DNA of 64,000 nucleotides from assembly GCA_947462335.1 (NCBI GenBank), contig OX381718.1:38036976-38100975 (forward strand), in the 5' to 3' direction. The stretch's first letter is position 1, and each line of letters begins with the position of its first letter. Under the pieces are notes generated by a model. The model saw only the letters and a list, made by a program, of their open reading frames with translations. It had not been told where the DNA came from and searched no databases. The stretch comes from Harmothoe impar (lineage: Eukaryota; Annelida; Polychaeta; Phyllodocida; Polynoidae). Shown here piece after piece: positions 39,202 to 49,621 of this stretch. Position numbers and translations under genes: made by a program.

Positions 39202-41888
39202 TCAGCTGTGCATGAGGAGGCGTAATGCCCCTTCTCCTGACATCTGTAGCATGTTACAGTACTCAGTTCGGGTTTAACCCTCCTTTCCTCTTTCTTATCA
39301 AACATCGCCATCATACGCTGCATCATGGCTTCTACCAATCCGAGGGACTGGTCAGGCTCCGATTTCTTCGGAACATTGGGTTCTGGTGGACCCGAGGGAG
39401 GTTTGGAAGGGATTTTTGAATTGTCCCCTGGAGGTTTCTCTGGCTTTTTGCTAGAGGATGATTTGTCAAAAGGTTTCCGCCTTTTGTTATCACCGGACTT
39501 TTTGTCCCGGCGCTTCCCACTGAAGGCTACCGCCCCAATGGTCTCCTCTCCTTCGGTATCCTCACCCGAGGATCCCCCGCTGCTACTATAGTCAACTACC
39601 GCTGACGTTCGGGATTGGTTGGGCACCAATCCGGCAAGAAGAACTTTCTTCTTCTCATGACCATCTATGGCTAAAAATAGATCGGCTAGGGAGGAATCGC
39701 TTTTCCAAGCTTTTCTGGTTAGTTCCTGATGATCAGGGTCGCTCAGTCCGCTAATAAACCGGACAAAGAGAGTCTCGATATAGTAATCGGCGTCTCTAGC
39801 CCATTCGGGTCTTGCCTGATGCAGAATCCGTTGAAGCTCTAGACCATATATCTTTGGGGACTCTTTTGGTTTCTGGGTTCGTCCCTTGAAGACCAACCAG
39901 TGATCCACGGTCACCAGGTTCCCAAAGATATATACAGCAGTACTTTCGAGCTGATCATATGTACCCGAAGGGCCATATGTACTTCTCCATTGGGAGACTG
40001 CTGATTTACCTGGCCCATCATTTAGCCAGATCACGAAGGCTCCTAATGAGTCTTCTTTAGACCACCCATTGTATTTGCAGTCATCCACAAATATTTGGTA
40101 TTCATCTTTCCAGGGTCCTTTCCCTTTGTAGGGTTTAGTGATCCGGGCGGTCCGTCGGGCACCCCTGGTGACCCCTTCTATCAGCTGATCTGATAGATTC
40201 CGGCTCCAGTCCATTATTTCAGTGGCATCTTGTCCCCAGCTATAGCTATCTAAGCCAAGGCTCTTGATACAAGGATCAGTATCATAAACCTGTCTCAATC
40301 CGGGAGCCATTGAGGTTCTTCGGGTCAATGGTCGGACTGGAGAGACTGGTTCGCACCCGGGAAACCGGGTGGGTCGAGGGCGAGAAGTGGTACCCGGATA
40401 AGGGGGAACACTCCCGGTGGTTGTTTGGTCATGGGTTTGGGGTCTAGGCCGACTTCCCTGACCATTTGTGGGTCTATCAGGACTATCAGTACGGGGGTAC
40501 TGTCGGTTCTGATCCCTAGACCATCCAGCAGAAGGTCCTTCCCCTGCTCTCCTGCCTCGGGTTGCATGCCCCCGGGTTTGATTTCCCGGAGTTCTCCCTT
40601 CTCGGGTCTCTGCCTCCTGGTTGTGATGAAAAATCAGGTCACCCCAATTATCATAACCATACCACCCCCCCTGTTGATCCTCATGGGTGGTGGTGTTCTT
40701 GCTCGTACCCGAAGGGGGTGGAACAGCTCCATACTGAGATGGACTATCCCCAGCGAAGGGGTTCAAGGTGTCATAACTATCGACTCCCGGCGCACTTCCC
40801 GCGGAATATGCCGTCGGATCGATGGTTACCGAAGGTCCCGTCGGAGCAGGGGGAGCAGATGTATAGTAGACATCTTTCTCTACCTGTCCTCCGGAAGGGT
40901 ATCGGGTGGCGGGCTTTAGAACTCCTTGGAGTGGAGGGTTCTCCACTCCTTCCCCAGGGGTGAGGGTCACCTCTGGGTCAGGTACCTTCTGGTTACCTAG
41001 GTAGAGTTCCAACTCTACTCGTCTAGCTTCCAGTATAGATACCGCCTTCATGCCCTCTAGTTTCTTCTGATCTAACTCTTCGTTTGCTTCTAGGATAGCG
41101 GTTCTTACTGCCTCATTGTCTTCCACCTGCTGGTTGCGAGCGTCCTTGGCGGCGTGCCATTCCCTAGAGTATCTTTCTAGGTCCGCCTGATACTGTTGTT
41201 GACAGGCATAAGACTTCCGGTTAGCTTGACCTAACTCGGATAATCTTTTCTTTTCCGCTTTCAGGGTTTCCTGATTTTTCTCCATCTGGTCTTTCACCAG
41301 TTGGTTGTCACGGGTCAACTGATCCGTTCTCCACTCCATATCCTGATGGACCTGTCTACTCTCTAGGATGTACCTATTCCTTTCAGAGATCAACGAAACC
41401 AATTCGTCGTGCAGAGCATCGTACTGCTTGTTCATTTCTTCCTTGTTCCGGTAATCGTTGTCCCGGTCCAAGGTGTCGTCCTGATCAAGATCAGGTTGGG
41501 TCCCGACGATGGGACCTCCTTCGGGTACGACCCGAAGGGGTTGTGGCGGTATTTCTAATACCGTCGGGTCCAGAAATGAGCCCTTCTGGTTCGCCCTTTT
41601 CTTTCCTCCGGGAAAGAAAACGGAGTCAGTCGTGTTGAACAAAGAACGCCCAGTGTTCAACATGATTTGGCCCTGAGTGGCAATGAAGTTCGGTGTGAAC
41701 CCCCTCGCTTCCTCCGGTTCCATCTGGTCCACTCGGGTGGACTCCAGTTCTCCTTCTTCCAAAGTCGCTCCTGGATTTAAAGCTCCTTCGGTTTCACGCA
41801 TGAAACCCTCGAAGCTGGTCGGAACAACTGGGTTGTTCCGCTCCGGGACGTTACCGTCCCCATACTCTCCTACTCCGGCCAGGTTCAC
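39159..41888 (-). CDS. gag: Gag polyprotein of element 2
   Basis: 909 codons, intact, starting 39 nt inside the 5' LTR boundary after the primer site. An N-terminal low-complexity region is followed by a long coiled coil at about 145-297 and a proline/glycine/arginine-rich linker at about 310-540. A tryptophan-rich capsid-like block (about 550-770) follows, then a lysine/serine/proline-rich spacer and one CCHC knuckle (C-x2-C-x4-H-x4-C) at 880-893. It aligns with Gag of element 1 along its length, best in the capsid-like block and the knuckle. It would assemble cytoplasmic particles that package the element RNA. The long N-terminal coiled coil is unusual for the smaller Gags of many Ty3 relatives. 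Confidence 0.93.
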   Translation of the reverse strand: MNLAGVGEYGDGNVPERNNPVVPTSFEGFMRETEGALNPGATLEEGELESTRVDQMEPEEARGFTPNFIATQGQIMLNTGRSLFNTTDSVFFPGGKKRANQKGSFLDPTVLEIPPQPLRVVPEGGPIVGTQPDLDQDDTLDRDNDYRNKEEMNKQYDALHDELVSLISERNRYILESRQVHQDMEWRTDQLTRDNQLVKDQMEKNQETLKAEKKRLSELGQANRKSYACQQQYQADLERYSREWHAAKDARNQQVEDNEAVRTAILEANEELDQKKLEGMKAVSILEARRVELELYLGNQKVPDPEVTLTPGEGVENPPLQGVLKPATRYPSGGQVEKDVYYTSAPPAPTGPSVTIDPTAYSAGSAPGVDSYDTLNPFAGDSPSQYGAVPPPSGTSKNTTTHEDQQGGWYGYDNWGDLIFHHNQEAETREGRTPGNQTRGHATRGRRAGEGPSAGWSRDQNRQYPRTDSPDRPTNGQGSRPRPQTHDQTTTGSVPPYPGTTSRPRPTRFPGCEPVSPVRPLTRRTSMAPGLRQVYDTDPCIKSLGLDSYSWGQDATEIMDWSRNLSDQLIEGVTRGARRTARITKPYKGKGPWKDEYQIFVDDCKYNGWSKEDSLGAFVIWLNDGPGKSAVSQWRSTYGPSGTYDQLESTAVYIFGNLVTVDHWLVFKGRTQKPKESPKIYGLELQRILHQARPEWARDADYYIETLFVRFISGLSDPDHQELTRKAWKSDSSLADLFLAIDGHEKKKVLLAGLVPNQSRTSAVVDYSSSGGSSGEDTEGEETIGAVAFSGKRRDKKSGDNKRRKPFDKSSSSKKPEKPPGDNSKIPSKPPSGPPEPNVPKKSEPDQSLGLVEAMMQRMMAMFDKKEERRVKPELSTVTCYRCQEKGHYASSCTAEKPVMRFSGKNSEN
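39162..39168 (-). promoter_or_regulatory. Probable -1 frameshift site at gag stop of element 2
   Basis: In the gag frame the minus strand reads G GAA AAT then TAA. It occupies the same position as the canonical G GGA AAT of element 1 but differs at one base, so it is a weaker slippery site. The pol frame is open from 39201 through this point, giving an overlap of about 40 nt. Confidence 0.55.
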
Positions 41889-41914
41889 CTGACTGCTACT
41901 CGAAACTGATCCTG

Positions 41915-41926
41915 GTCACGGCACCA
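41915..41926 (-). promoter_or_regulatory. tRNA-His-type primer binding site of element 2
   Basis: TGGTGCCGTGAC on the minus strand, one base from the 5' LTR; identical to element 1. Complementary to the acceptor end of tRNA-His with CCA. Confidence 0.75.
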
Positions 41927-41927
41927 G

Positions 41928-42342
41928 TGTAGTGGTTCGGAATCTAAGAAAGAGAACAAGAACGTCAGTTTCCAAGTGCGAAGTAGAAAGCGTGTTTTAT
42001 TCAACGTATCCCTATTACAATTGAATCTAGTCTTAACCCGAAGGGTAAGACGAAGCAGTCCTGGTTCAATCTAGCGATTGGGGTAGGGTAATGCGGGGAG
42101 TCAGCCGGGCCTGCACTGACTGGCGACTATACGAGGAGGGGAGGTTTATATACCCCCTTTGGATGTGAAATGAACATGGTCACGTGTCGGTTGGCTCCCG
42201 CCTGAAACGTGGTGCGCAGTACCCGAGAGAGGACAGTCGCCCCCTCTGGGATACCACCCACACTAACGCCAGGCGGGAACAACCCGAACTTAATCCTCCT
42301 CGGTCACCTGGATATAAATGATTACCGTAGTAAACCCCTACA
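41928..42342 (-). repeat. 5' LTR of element 2 (415 bp)
   Basis: Same ends and length as 29618-30032. A minus-strand TATATAA at about 42146-42152 and AATAAA at 41996-42001 give a plausible promoter and poly(A) layout with a short R-U5 part next to the primer site. Confidence 0.95.
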
Positions 42343-42346
42343 GTAG
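42343..42346. repeat. Target site duplication GTAG (right)
   Basis: Second copy of GTAG flanking element 2. Confidence 0.8.
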
Positions 42347-44389
42347 TATCATATATGCCAAAAGCATTAGGCAAGATAGCAATACTATCATTAGAATTCA
42401 TGAAGATTATTTCATTATTTTATCAAGCTGGCTTAAAACAACAGGAACAATCACCTACATATTACTCCCAATTTCATCCGCCCCCCCCCCCTCACACACT
42501 CATTTCTACTGAATACTTTACAATTGTATTTTAACTCCATCTCTTTGTGGTATTGATTATGGGATGCTTCGTGGACTGGTTATTTGACAGTAATTACCCG
42601 TGTTCAATTAACTATACTATCAGCCTATGTGATCATCTTTGTACTTGTTCGTGGAAAAACACCTCACTGAGGTGAACGTTCAATAAACCTTTCAATACTT
42701 CAATACATCCAGGGCCTGTTACTTGTCAGCCCATTATTGGGATTGTATATAACACGTATGATGTATTCAATAGCATTTATTTCTTGAACTGAAATATTTG
42801 TATGCAGATCATAGGTGTTTGAATAACTGGGTATATCTCAACTTCGTTTTGGATCTATTCAAGGGCTTAGTCTTTTATACAGTATGTGTCCTTTTACACT
42901 CTACAAAATGTTTGTTGTTAAACTTTTGATATCATACTTTTGGCAAAAGGTGTGTAGAAAACATTCTATAGAAGAAACGAATTACTTGGGATGTATATAG
43001 AAATACTATAGAGCTTATCATGCTGCTTAAAACAACCGAGGGTATTTCATGAGAACGTTCTATAGCCATATTTTGATGATTTAGGCAACCTGGAGAAGAA
43101 GATTGGAGAAATCATGTTGATTTTGATCAAAGGGTAGTGACCAACCTTAGGTGCTGATGACGGCGCATTACACCATCCAAAGTACCATGGCAGGAGATCT
43201 ATAACACACACATCAGGACAAGACAGATATATTTATATACTCAGATTATATCAGTCTAGATCTGGTTTACATTATGGTTTTGTCTTTTAAGATCGAGAGA
43301 CATCATTGTAGCCTACTTTGACTGTTCAAGTAAGAGCCGACATTCAGTGTCATATTACAGTTTTAGCACTACGCCATCATCCTGGGATCATGGCAGATCC
43401 CTACTACTGAGAATGTGCTCAGATGTAAAAACGAGCTACTCTGTAAATACAGACTTGACGTTTTCCATGCCAGTGGGCGAAACGTACCGAGCGTGGTAGG
43501 ATGGTCCCAGAGACTTGAGATCATCGTTATGGCTATTTCGACATTTCTACATTGATTGTTACACACTACTTCCGACCTGCTGAATGGTCGGATGCAATGA
43601 TATTGGAATTACATTTCAATGGTGAATAATTTGAAGTCAGTTAATAATCCATTGCATTCTGTCTTTCTTCTATAAAACAAAACGGGGGGTTCAGTGTGTC
43701 ATTTTCTCTTGATGTATTAGGCATAAACTTCGGCCTTCACCTTTGAATTTGAGATAATATACAATGTATACATATCTATTTGAAATTTCTCACCAAATCC
43801 AACTCACACCATACACAAGAGCTATGGATTCAACCTGTCTTAAGGCCATGCCCTAGATCCATATACCTTGTCACAATAAAAATATCTCATGGTCAATTGC
43901 AATTTAAAACTCAATGTGTATGAAATTGGGCAGCAAAGATCCATTTCAAATTCAATTTCAAATGAAGGTCACTGTGAAGGTCACACATGTGTTGCTGAAG
44001 GTCACAAGGTCAGGTATCTGGCAGGACCCAGGCTGGAGGCCTCCAGGGCAGGTGACCTTCTGACAGGTGTAGAATGGTGAGCTCTGACCCTGAGGTCCAA
44101 GGTCATGACCTTGAAACATGGGTCTTCTGATGTTTTGAACTGTGGAGTGGGGATAAACAAATTAATCACAGGTATTGGTAGCTAGGATGTTGTGGAGAAC
44201 ATTAACTAGTGGATTTGTTTTAATCTGTTCCGTGGGAAATTTGACCGCACGCACTGTGATTACCCCCAACCCTTGCCAATTAGAGCTGGAACGTCTGGCT
44301 TATCTATACAGTGAACACTTGAAAGGAATTAGGGAAAAGGTGTGATCTATTCACAGTTTAAGAGCATTGCTACTTATGTAAGGTTGCAT
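42347..44389. other. Intergenic, no gene seen
   Basis: AT-rich sequence with several AAGGTCA words (about 43965-44110) but no supported coding frame. The phrase near 43125 recurs near 7840. Confidence 0.4.
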
Positions 44390-44609
44390 TTAACCCTTTA
44401 AAGTCCGCTCCTCAAATTAAATATTGTTTCCACCTGCCGGGGACATTACAGATACAGGGTACTAAAACTGGCACATTACAGATAGTGCCCTAATACTGTA
44501 TAATTATGCAGTATAGGTTTTTGGGGACTGAAAAGACAGTACTGCATATATGCAGTGTCTGTTTTACAGTGGTACTGCATATATGCAGTACAGGCAGAGA
44601 AAGGGTTAA
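44390..44609. mobile_element. TTAACCCTTTAA-type MITE, copy B
   Basis: Starts TTAACCCTTTAAAG and ends AAAGGGTTAA, flanked by TTAA-type ends. The interior has repeated ATATGCAGTA words and is partly diverged from copy A. Confidence 0.6.
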
Positions 44610-44952
44610 AAATACAAAAGGGTACTCCAATCTGTTTCAGGTGCCATTTATCAAAGATCGTTTGTCAGCAAATATTGGTTGATTATATTGATGAATAGGG
44701 GTTGATCATACTTTTCGATCACAGGGAAAGAAATGTGTACCTTAAAGTACTATGTGTAAAGAGTAACGGAGGATGAAGGACTTTGGAAGGGTGTGGTCTA
44801 AAAAGTTAAGGTATACTATAAAGTGAAATGTGGTGTCTAGCAGCTCTGTCTAGCTCTTTCAGATTTCATAATGAACTAATTGAAAACTGTACTAGTGTAA
44901 ATAGAGTACAGTCAGGACCCTCCTGTTCTAATTAGTATATATAACACTCAAT
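44610..44952. other. Intergenic, no gene seen
   Basis: No coding or repeat structure recognised. Confidence 0.35.
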
Positions 44953-45049
44953 CCCAGTGGGCACAGAACATTGAATTAACATTGATAAACGGTTGTCAAT
45001 GTTGATTCAATGTTAATTCAAGTTTGAACTGAACTTTGTGCCCAATAGG
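44953..45049. mobile_element. 97-bp palindromic MITE (CCCAGTGGGCACA type)
   Basis: Imperfect inverted ends CCCAGTGGGCACAGA and TTTGTGCCCAATAGG bracket repeated AACATTGA/TCAATGTT words that can fold into one long hairpin. It has no coding capacity. Confidence 0.6.
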
Positions 45050-46257
45050 ATGTATTCAGCCATCTTATCCTGATAAGGATGAAAGTGGCAAACTTAAAAT
45101 AACTTTGAAGTCAAGACTCCTAAATAGAGGTCCTATATATAGGTAAATATTTGTCTATGTAACATTTTAAAAGAAGGGTAAAATCTAGAATGAAAACTGA
45201 GGCTGACAATGTACTGAATGTATAGCACTGTATGCTGGCATGGGTGTGGGATGTATAGCTCTTGAAACATGTCACCATGTTTTAAAAAAGGTTGACAGCT
45301 ATATGTTGTCATGTGAGGGGGAACAGGGATCTGAACATCTGTGTGGCATATACTCGGTGTCTGGACCGTTAGTTTCCCAACTAGGGTGGCTAAAACAGAC
45401 CATCGTCGATAATTAGAGCTACGATTAGCTGAAACCCCTTAATATGCTCCTCTTCTAAAATGGGTATATATAATTCTCTGCTTCAGTTTAAGGTGTATAA
45501 TATAAATCAGATCCACAGCCTTATTGGGGAACATGGGCAACCACCTGAGGTATACTGCCATCTGTGCAGAATTCGATGTGCATAAATAGGAATGAGCTAC
45601 TGCGTCTGCAGTGGGAATATCTTGTACATACTGCAAACTGGTACCATCGTGTGTTGTAAGAGAAGCATGATAATTGGCCTATGTATTACTGAGCGGTGAA
45701 GATTCATATGGCCAAATGTTGTCAGTATACCCTCCAAACAGAACTTAAAAATCCCGGGAAAAAATAGCCACAAATTCCACAAGTAGAATGAAGACCAGTA
45801 TTTCTCAAGTTTCACTACAAGAAATGACACAGAATATGACACAAGAAAACTTCCAAAAACGTTCAAAAAACGTTCTAAAATTCTTGAGTTTTGACATAAG
45901 GATGGCACAAGCTCCGCTTGATATTTTGTTTACAGGTAATAGACACATAGACTACTACAGTCCCCCACCCACCCCAAATATCCACACACCATAGCTTGCC
46001 AGAAACAAGCTACATTCCGAGAGCGGAACATCTGGGAGAACTCTGGGAGCACAAGTTCCCTCCCGTTTCATCGCTATAGACACACAGACTATTACAACCC
46101 CCCCCCCCCCACCCCCGGACACACACACAAAACTCCAGTTCCTCCATAACCTGGATACAGGAGGAGATAGGCTCATAATCAGGTAGCGTTGGCTGCTCCT
46201 GGGTTCTCTCCAGGCCCCTCATACAACTCAAATCACCTCCACCCCCACCCACCCTGT
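45050..46257. other. Intergenic, low-complexity C-runs
   Basis: No supported gene. C-rich tracts and CA repeats near 45960-46130 create artefactual frames. Confidence 0.4.
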
Positions 46258-46424
46258 ATCCCTTTATTGCATTATGGCATTTGTCGCGCAGGCCTGGCGA
46301 GTAACTAGCCATTGCCGACCATACGTCGCTTATACACTCCTGAAAGTAGAACTGCCATGAATGCCTCCATGCATCATGACGACAAAAGGCATAGCACATA
46401 ACTATCTATTACTTAAATGGTTAT
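46258..46424. mobile_element. TTAACCCTTTAA-type MITE, copy C (diverged)
   Basis: Retains CCCTTTATTGCATTATGGCA at one side, GGCGAGTAACTAGC, and CATGAATGCC plus CATCATGACG in the interior. The right end is eroded (ACTTAAATGGTTA). Placed in the family by these blocks. Confidence 0.5.
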
Positions 46425-46853
46425 ATCCACCCCACCCCCGACACACACACACACACCTCCCACCCACTTTCACTTACAGCTGAGCTGGCACTGCTTCAAG
46501 TCATGGGGACACCTCCCAACATGTGACTGGTGAACTGTCCCCTTATAATGCTGTATTCCACAAATCACTTATACTAATGGGGTAGAGTGAATATGTATAT
46601 GGCTAACGACTGGGATTAGAGTTGACACAACCGCTTATTAACCGGACCTATACTGGTGCTTGTTCTATCACTGGAAGGGGTTAGACTCCAATGGAACCTG
46701 AGTCAAAAATTTGCGAATTTTTTTTTGCTAATGTCCACAAAGTCATCTGAACTGGTCCCATATGGAGGTTTGCCGCGTGGGCAGCATATTGTAGGTACAT
46801 GTAGCGGTACCTTGTGAGTGGGCACAAAACAACATTGAACGTGTGAGGGAATT
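46425..46853. other. Intergenic, CA repeat and flank of PLE2
   Basis: A (CA)n tract at about 46438-46455; no gene. Confidence 0.4.
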
Positions 46854-46871
46854 CTGGCTCTGAGTTCTTGT
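46854..46871 (+). repeat. 18-bp direct repeat flanking PLE2 (left)
   Basis: CTGGCTCTGAGTTCTTGT, repeated exactly at 49604-49621. It may be the target duplication made on PLE insertion, or part of a terminal repeat of the element, since the last bases overlap the 63-bp inverted repeat. Confidence 0.6.
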
Positions 46872-46929
46872 TGGGAAGACGGATTGTTGAGAGTCGTGGG
46901 CCTAGGCCTAGATTAGTCTAGTAAGTTTA
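46867..46929 (+). repeat. 63-bp inverted repeat, left arm (PLE2)
   Basis: Perfect reverse complement of 48730-48792 by eye. It begins CTTGTTGGGAAGACGG and ends AGTCTAGTAAGTTTA. It lies immediately 5' of the truncated PLE ORF. Confidence 0.85.
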
Positions 46930-46943
46930 GTAAGGTCTAGTAA

Positions 46944-48746
46944 GGTCTCCGTCAACTAAATGACAGAGACTTCTATAGACTGCAAGAAGACAATCTCACC
47001 GAGATCCACAACAACGCCATCACTAAAGAGGTAACCAGAATGTACTTTCAAGGTGAGATTCATTTACAAACAGCTGAATATCTAGTCGCAGAAAAACCTA
47101 GGACACCTAACCTGTACCTATTACCCAAAATCCACAAAAATGTCCTCCCCCCTCCAGGCAGGCCTATTGTCTCGGCAAATGAATGTCCCACAGAGAAAAT
47201 TTCCCAATTCGTTGATTTTTTCCTACAACCTATTATCCCAAAACTACCATCTTTTCTAAAAGATTCGGGAGACTTCATAAATACTCTATTAGATCTCGAC
47301 ATCCCCGAGGGTGCCATTTTGGCCACCATGGATGTAACCAGTCTCTATACTAACATCCCCACACCTGAAGGCATCACAGCTGTAGGTAAGGCTTTAGCCA
47401 CATTGAGACACCCGAATCTGAACCCCACCAACCATTCCCTATGCAAACTATTAGAACTGGTCCTTACATGCAACAACTTCCAGTTTGATGACAAGGACTT
47501 CCTCCAAATTAGCGGAACAGCAATGGGAACGAAATTGGCACCAGCTTATGCCAACATCTTCATGGGAGATTTCGAGAACAGGTTTGTATATCCATACCAC
47601 ACTCAACCGCTAGTATGGAAACGATACATTGATGATGTGTTCATCATTTGGACCCATGGCAAACCTGCATTAGATATCTTCCTACTCCATTTAAACACAT
47701 GTCACAAAACAATAAAGTTTACAATGGAAGATTCTACCACTACGGTAAATTTCCTAGACATCACGGTCATCAAAAACACTGAAAACAAACTAGAAACCAC
47801 TCTCTATTGCAAACCCACCGACAGTCACAATTACCTCCTGTACTCCTCAGAACACCCGAGGCACGTAGTCAGAGCTATCCCATACTCTCAATTTATCAGA
47901 GTCAAAAGGATCTGCACTAGAGAATCAGAATTCCTCAGAAATTCCCTCATGCTCTGCACACATTTCCTACGCAGAAAATACCCCAGGAATCTCCTCCTAG
48001 ATTCTCTCACAAGGGCCAAACTCCAAAATCGGACTGAACTAATCAAACCAAAAACAAAACTCCTAAACACCGGTAGACCAAAAGCTTTTTACTGCATCAC
48101 TACCCACAACCCTCACAATCCCCCCATAAAACAAATCCTCACAGAGAACTGGGACCAAATGAAAAAGACCAAAACAACCCGAGAGTTTCACGAGCACAAA
48201 TTAGTCTTTGGCAGCAGGCGAAATAAAAGCCTGGGTGACGAACTTGTGAGAGCCTCCACCAGCCAAAAGACCCCCGCCACCAAGGTCCCACACATTAGAA
48301 AGTACCCGTGTAACACTCCTCTGAACTGCAGATACTGCCCAAAAATTAACAAAAGCGGCTTCATTCAGTCGACCACTACCGGCAGAAAGTTCAGGACTTT
48401 GACCTCCGTCAATTGTCAAACCGCCAACATAATCTATGCCATAACTTGTAAATCCTGTGGCATACAATATGTTGGCCAGACCCTGGAACGTATAATGGAC
48501 CGGTTCCAGGGTCACCATGGGGACATAGACCACAACCGTGACAAACCGGTTGGGAGACATTACAACCTATGCCCCCCTCCTCCACAAAAACCATCCAGAT
48601 GGAACGGCTTAGAAATTACAGTTTTGAGTTTCATAAAAAGCCCGCCGAGATCCCCTGCCGGAATCACGGAACTAAATGTGGAGGAAAGACGGTGGATGCA
48701 CCGCCTCTGTAGCATTACACCGAATGGGTTAAACTTACTAGACTAA
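46944..48746 (+). CDS. PLE2 reverse transcriptase with GIY-YIG endonuclease (5'-truncated)
   Basis: The frame is open from 46944 (just after TAA at 46941) to TAG at 48744-48746. The first ATG is at 47040, and the 32 codons before it already read as PLE N-terminal sequence, so the true start is lost. Numbering from the ATG (568 codons): LPKIHKN at about 28-34, GRPIVSAN at 40-47, the RT catalytic YIDD at 196-199, a cysteine cluster (CNTPLNCRYC) at 424-433, and GIQYVGQ at 474-480. The endonuclease continues to E548/E549, RWM and GLN near the end, so the GIY-YIG domain looks complete. It would nick target DNA and copy the element RNA. Absence of internal stops suggests a younger copy than PLE1. 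Confidence 0.9.
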   Translation, partial: GLRQLNDRDFYRLQEDNLTEIHNNAITKEVTRMYFQGEIHLQTAEYLVAEKPRTPNLYLLPKIHKNVLPPPGRPIVSANECPTEKISQFVDFFLQPIIPKLPSFLKDSGDFINTLLDLDIPEGAILATMDVTSLYTNIPTPEGITAVGKALATLRHPNLNPTNHSLCKLLELVLTCNNFQFDDKDFLQISGTAMGTKLAPAYANIFMGDFENRFVYPYHTQPLVWKRYIDDVFIIWTHGKPALDIFLLHLNTCHKTIKFTMEDSTTTVNFLDITVIKNTENKLETTLYCKPTDSHNYLLYSSEHPRHVVRAIPYSQFIRVKRICTRESEFLRNSLMLCTHFLRRKYPRNLLLDSLTRAKLQNRTELIKPKTKLLNTGRPKAFYCITTHNPHNPPIKQILTENWDQMKKTKTTREFHEHKLVFGSRRNKSLGDELVRASTSQKTPATKVPHIRKYPCNTPLNCRYCPKINKSGFIQSTTTGRKFRTLTSVNCQTANIIYAITCKSCGIQYVGQTLERIMDRFQGHHGDIDHNRDKPVGRHYNLCPPPPQKPSRWNGLEITVLSFIKSPPRSPAGITELNVEERRWMHRLCSITPNGLNLLD

Positions 48747-48792
48747 TCTAGGCCTAGGCCCACGACTCTCAACAATCCGTCTTCCCAACAAG
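48730..48792 (+). repeat. 63-bp inverted repeat, right arm (PLE2)
   Basis: Partner of 46867-46929. The arm starts inside the last codons of the RT/GIY-YIG ORF and runs past the stop into the 3' UTR, so the left arm is an inverted copy of that part. Confidence 0.85.
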
Positions 48793-49261
48793 ATACAAAC
48801 CGAGAGAGTCCCATACACCTAGGCACAGAAATTACATGTCACTCACGCCATGCGGACATTGTCCAACCAAAACACCCTATGCTTCATTGTTGTCACACGG
48901 ACCAATCACTAATCTAGCGGTCTCCACCCTCAATTCTGATTTTGTTTGGGTGCCCAGAAAAACAAACTAAGCCCTGTTTCTCTAGTGACATTCAACCTTG
49001 TGTACCTATCTTAGTCACACTAAACACACTATTGAACTTCTCATTTTATGATCTCCTTCAGAAACTAGACTATTCTAAATCTCTAACACCTAGTGTTCAG
49101 ACAAATCACCAGATCAAAAAATAAAACAGACAAAACTGGACTGACCTGGCCCTAATACCCATCTCCTAGTCCCACCTCTGTCTAAAAGTTCATCTAACAC
49201 ATAAACCTTGGGGATCTGATAAGGACATTATCAATCTCAGCATTCCCCAAATAATTCACAC

Positions 49262-49285
49262 CTGATGAGACATTAAAGTCGAAAC
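49262..49285 (+). ncRNA. Hammerhead-like core fragment in PLE2 3' region
   Basis: CTGATGA, a GAC/GTC stem II with a 6-nt loop, then GAAAC, as in PLE1 and on the coding strand. Stem III and the cleavage triplet are not convincing, so it is probably degenerate. Confidence 0.35.
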
Positions 49286-49603
49286 CACTAACTGTACCAC
49301 CCACACTGCCCCAATTATAGTGGCAGAGAAAGGCCCCTTATCATTCATTGGGCCTAGATGATATTCACATAAATTCTCCTAAGTCCAAAACATCTGCTCT
49401 AAGATAGTTTCCCATATTAGGAAGTCCAACAACACTCTGCTAGGAGAGTGACTGTAGGAAGTGATGTCATAGACTAAATCCCTGAACTCTGATTGGTCAG
49501 AGTCACTGGGTAACCATGGTACACATCAGCATAGTGAGCCTTGTCAACAAGGCATTCAGTGGTTGTGAAAGGTAGGGACAAGAAGTCCTTGATCCGTTTA
49601 TCC

Positions 49604-49621
49604 CTGGCTCTGAGTTCTTGT
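49604..49621 (+). repeat. 18-bp direct repeat flanking PLE2 (right)
   Basis: Exact copy of 46854-46871. Confidence 0.6.

Larger units (their letters stand above)
29618..42342 (-). mobile_element. 12.7-kb Ty3-like LTR retrotransposon with two extra ORFs (element 2)
   Basis: Complete structure on the minus strand: 5' LTR 41928-42342, tRNA-His-type primer site, gag, pol in the -1 frame, ORF3, ORF4, a purine tract and 3' LTR 29618-30032. The 4-bp sequence GTAG flanks both sides (29614-29617 and 42343-42346). The LTRs differ at about 3 of 415 positions by eye, so the insertion is recent. All four ORFs are long and unbroken. The gag-pol part alone would give a Ty3-like element of normal size. The additional roughly 5 kb downstream of pol, with two same-strand ORFs, is the unusual part. 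Confidence 0.95.
46872..49603 (+). mobile_element. Penelope-like element, 5'-truncated, RT ORF intact (PLE2)
   Basis: A 2.7-kb insertion between 18-bp direct repeats. Order: inverted copy of a piece of the element's own 3'-coding end, 5'-truncated RT/GIY-YIG ORF, then about 860 bp of 3' sequence with a hammerhead-like core at 49262. Truncation at the 5' side, partial inverted repeats and variable target duplications are known habits of Penelope-like elements. It is clearly diverged from PLE1 (different family). Confidence 0.85.

Noticed and set aside
41928..41950. The LTR edge GTAGTGGTTCGGAATC resembles a tRNA A-box region
   Set aside because: No B-box at the right distance and no cloverleaf. 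The likeness is short and lies at a defined LTR boundary.
46010..46399. 129-codon minus-strand frame
   Set aside because: It spans C-rich low complexity and the diverged MITE copy C; glycine runs come from the C-runs.
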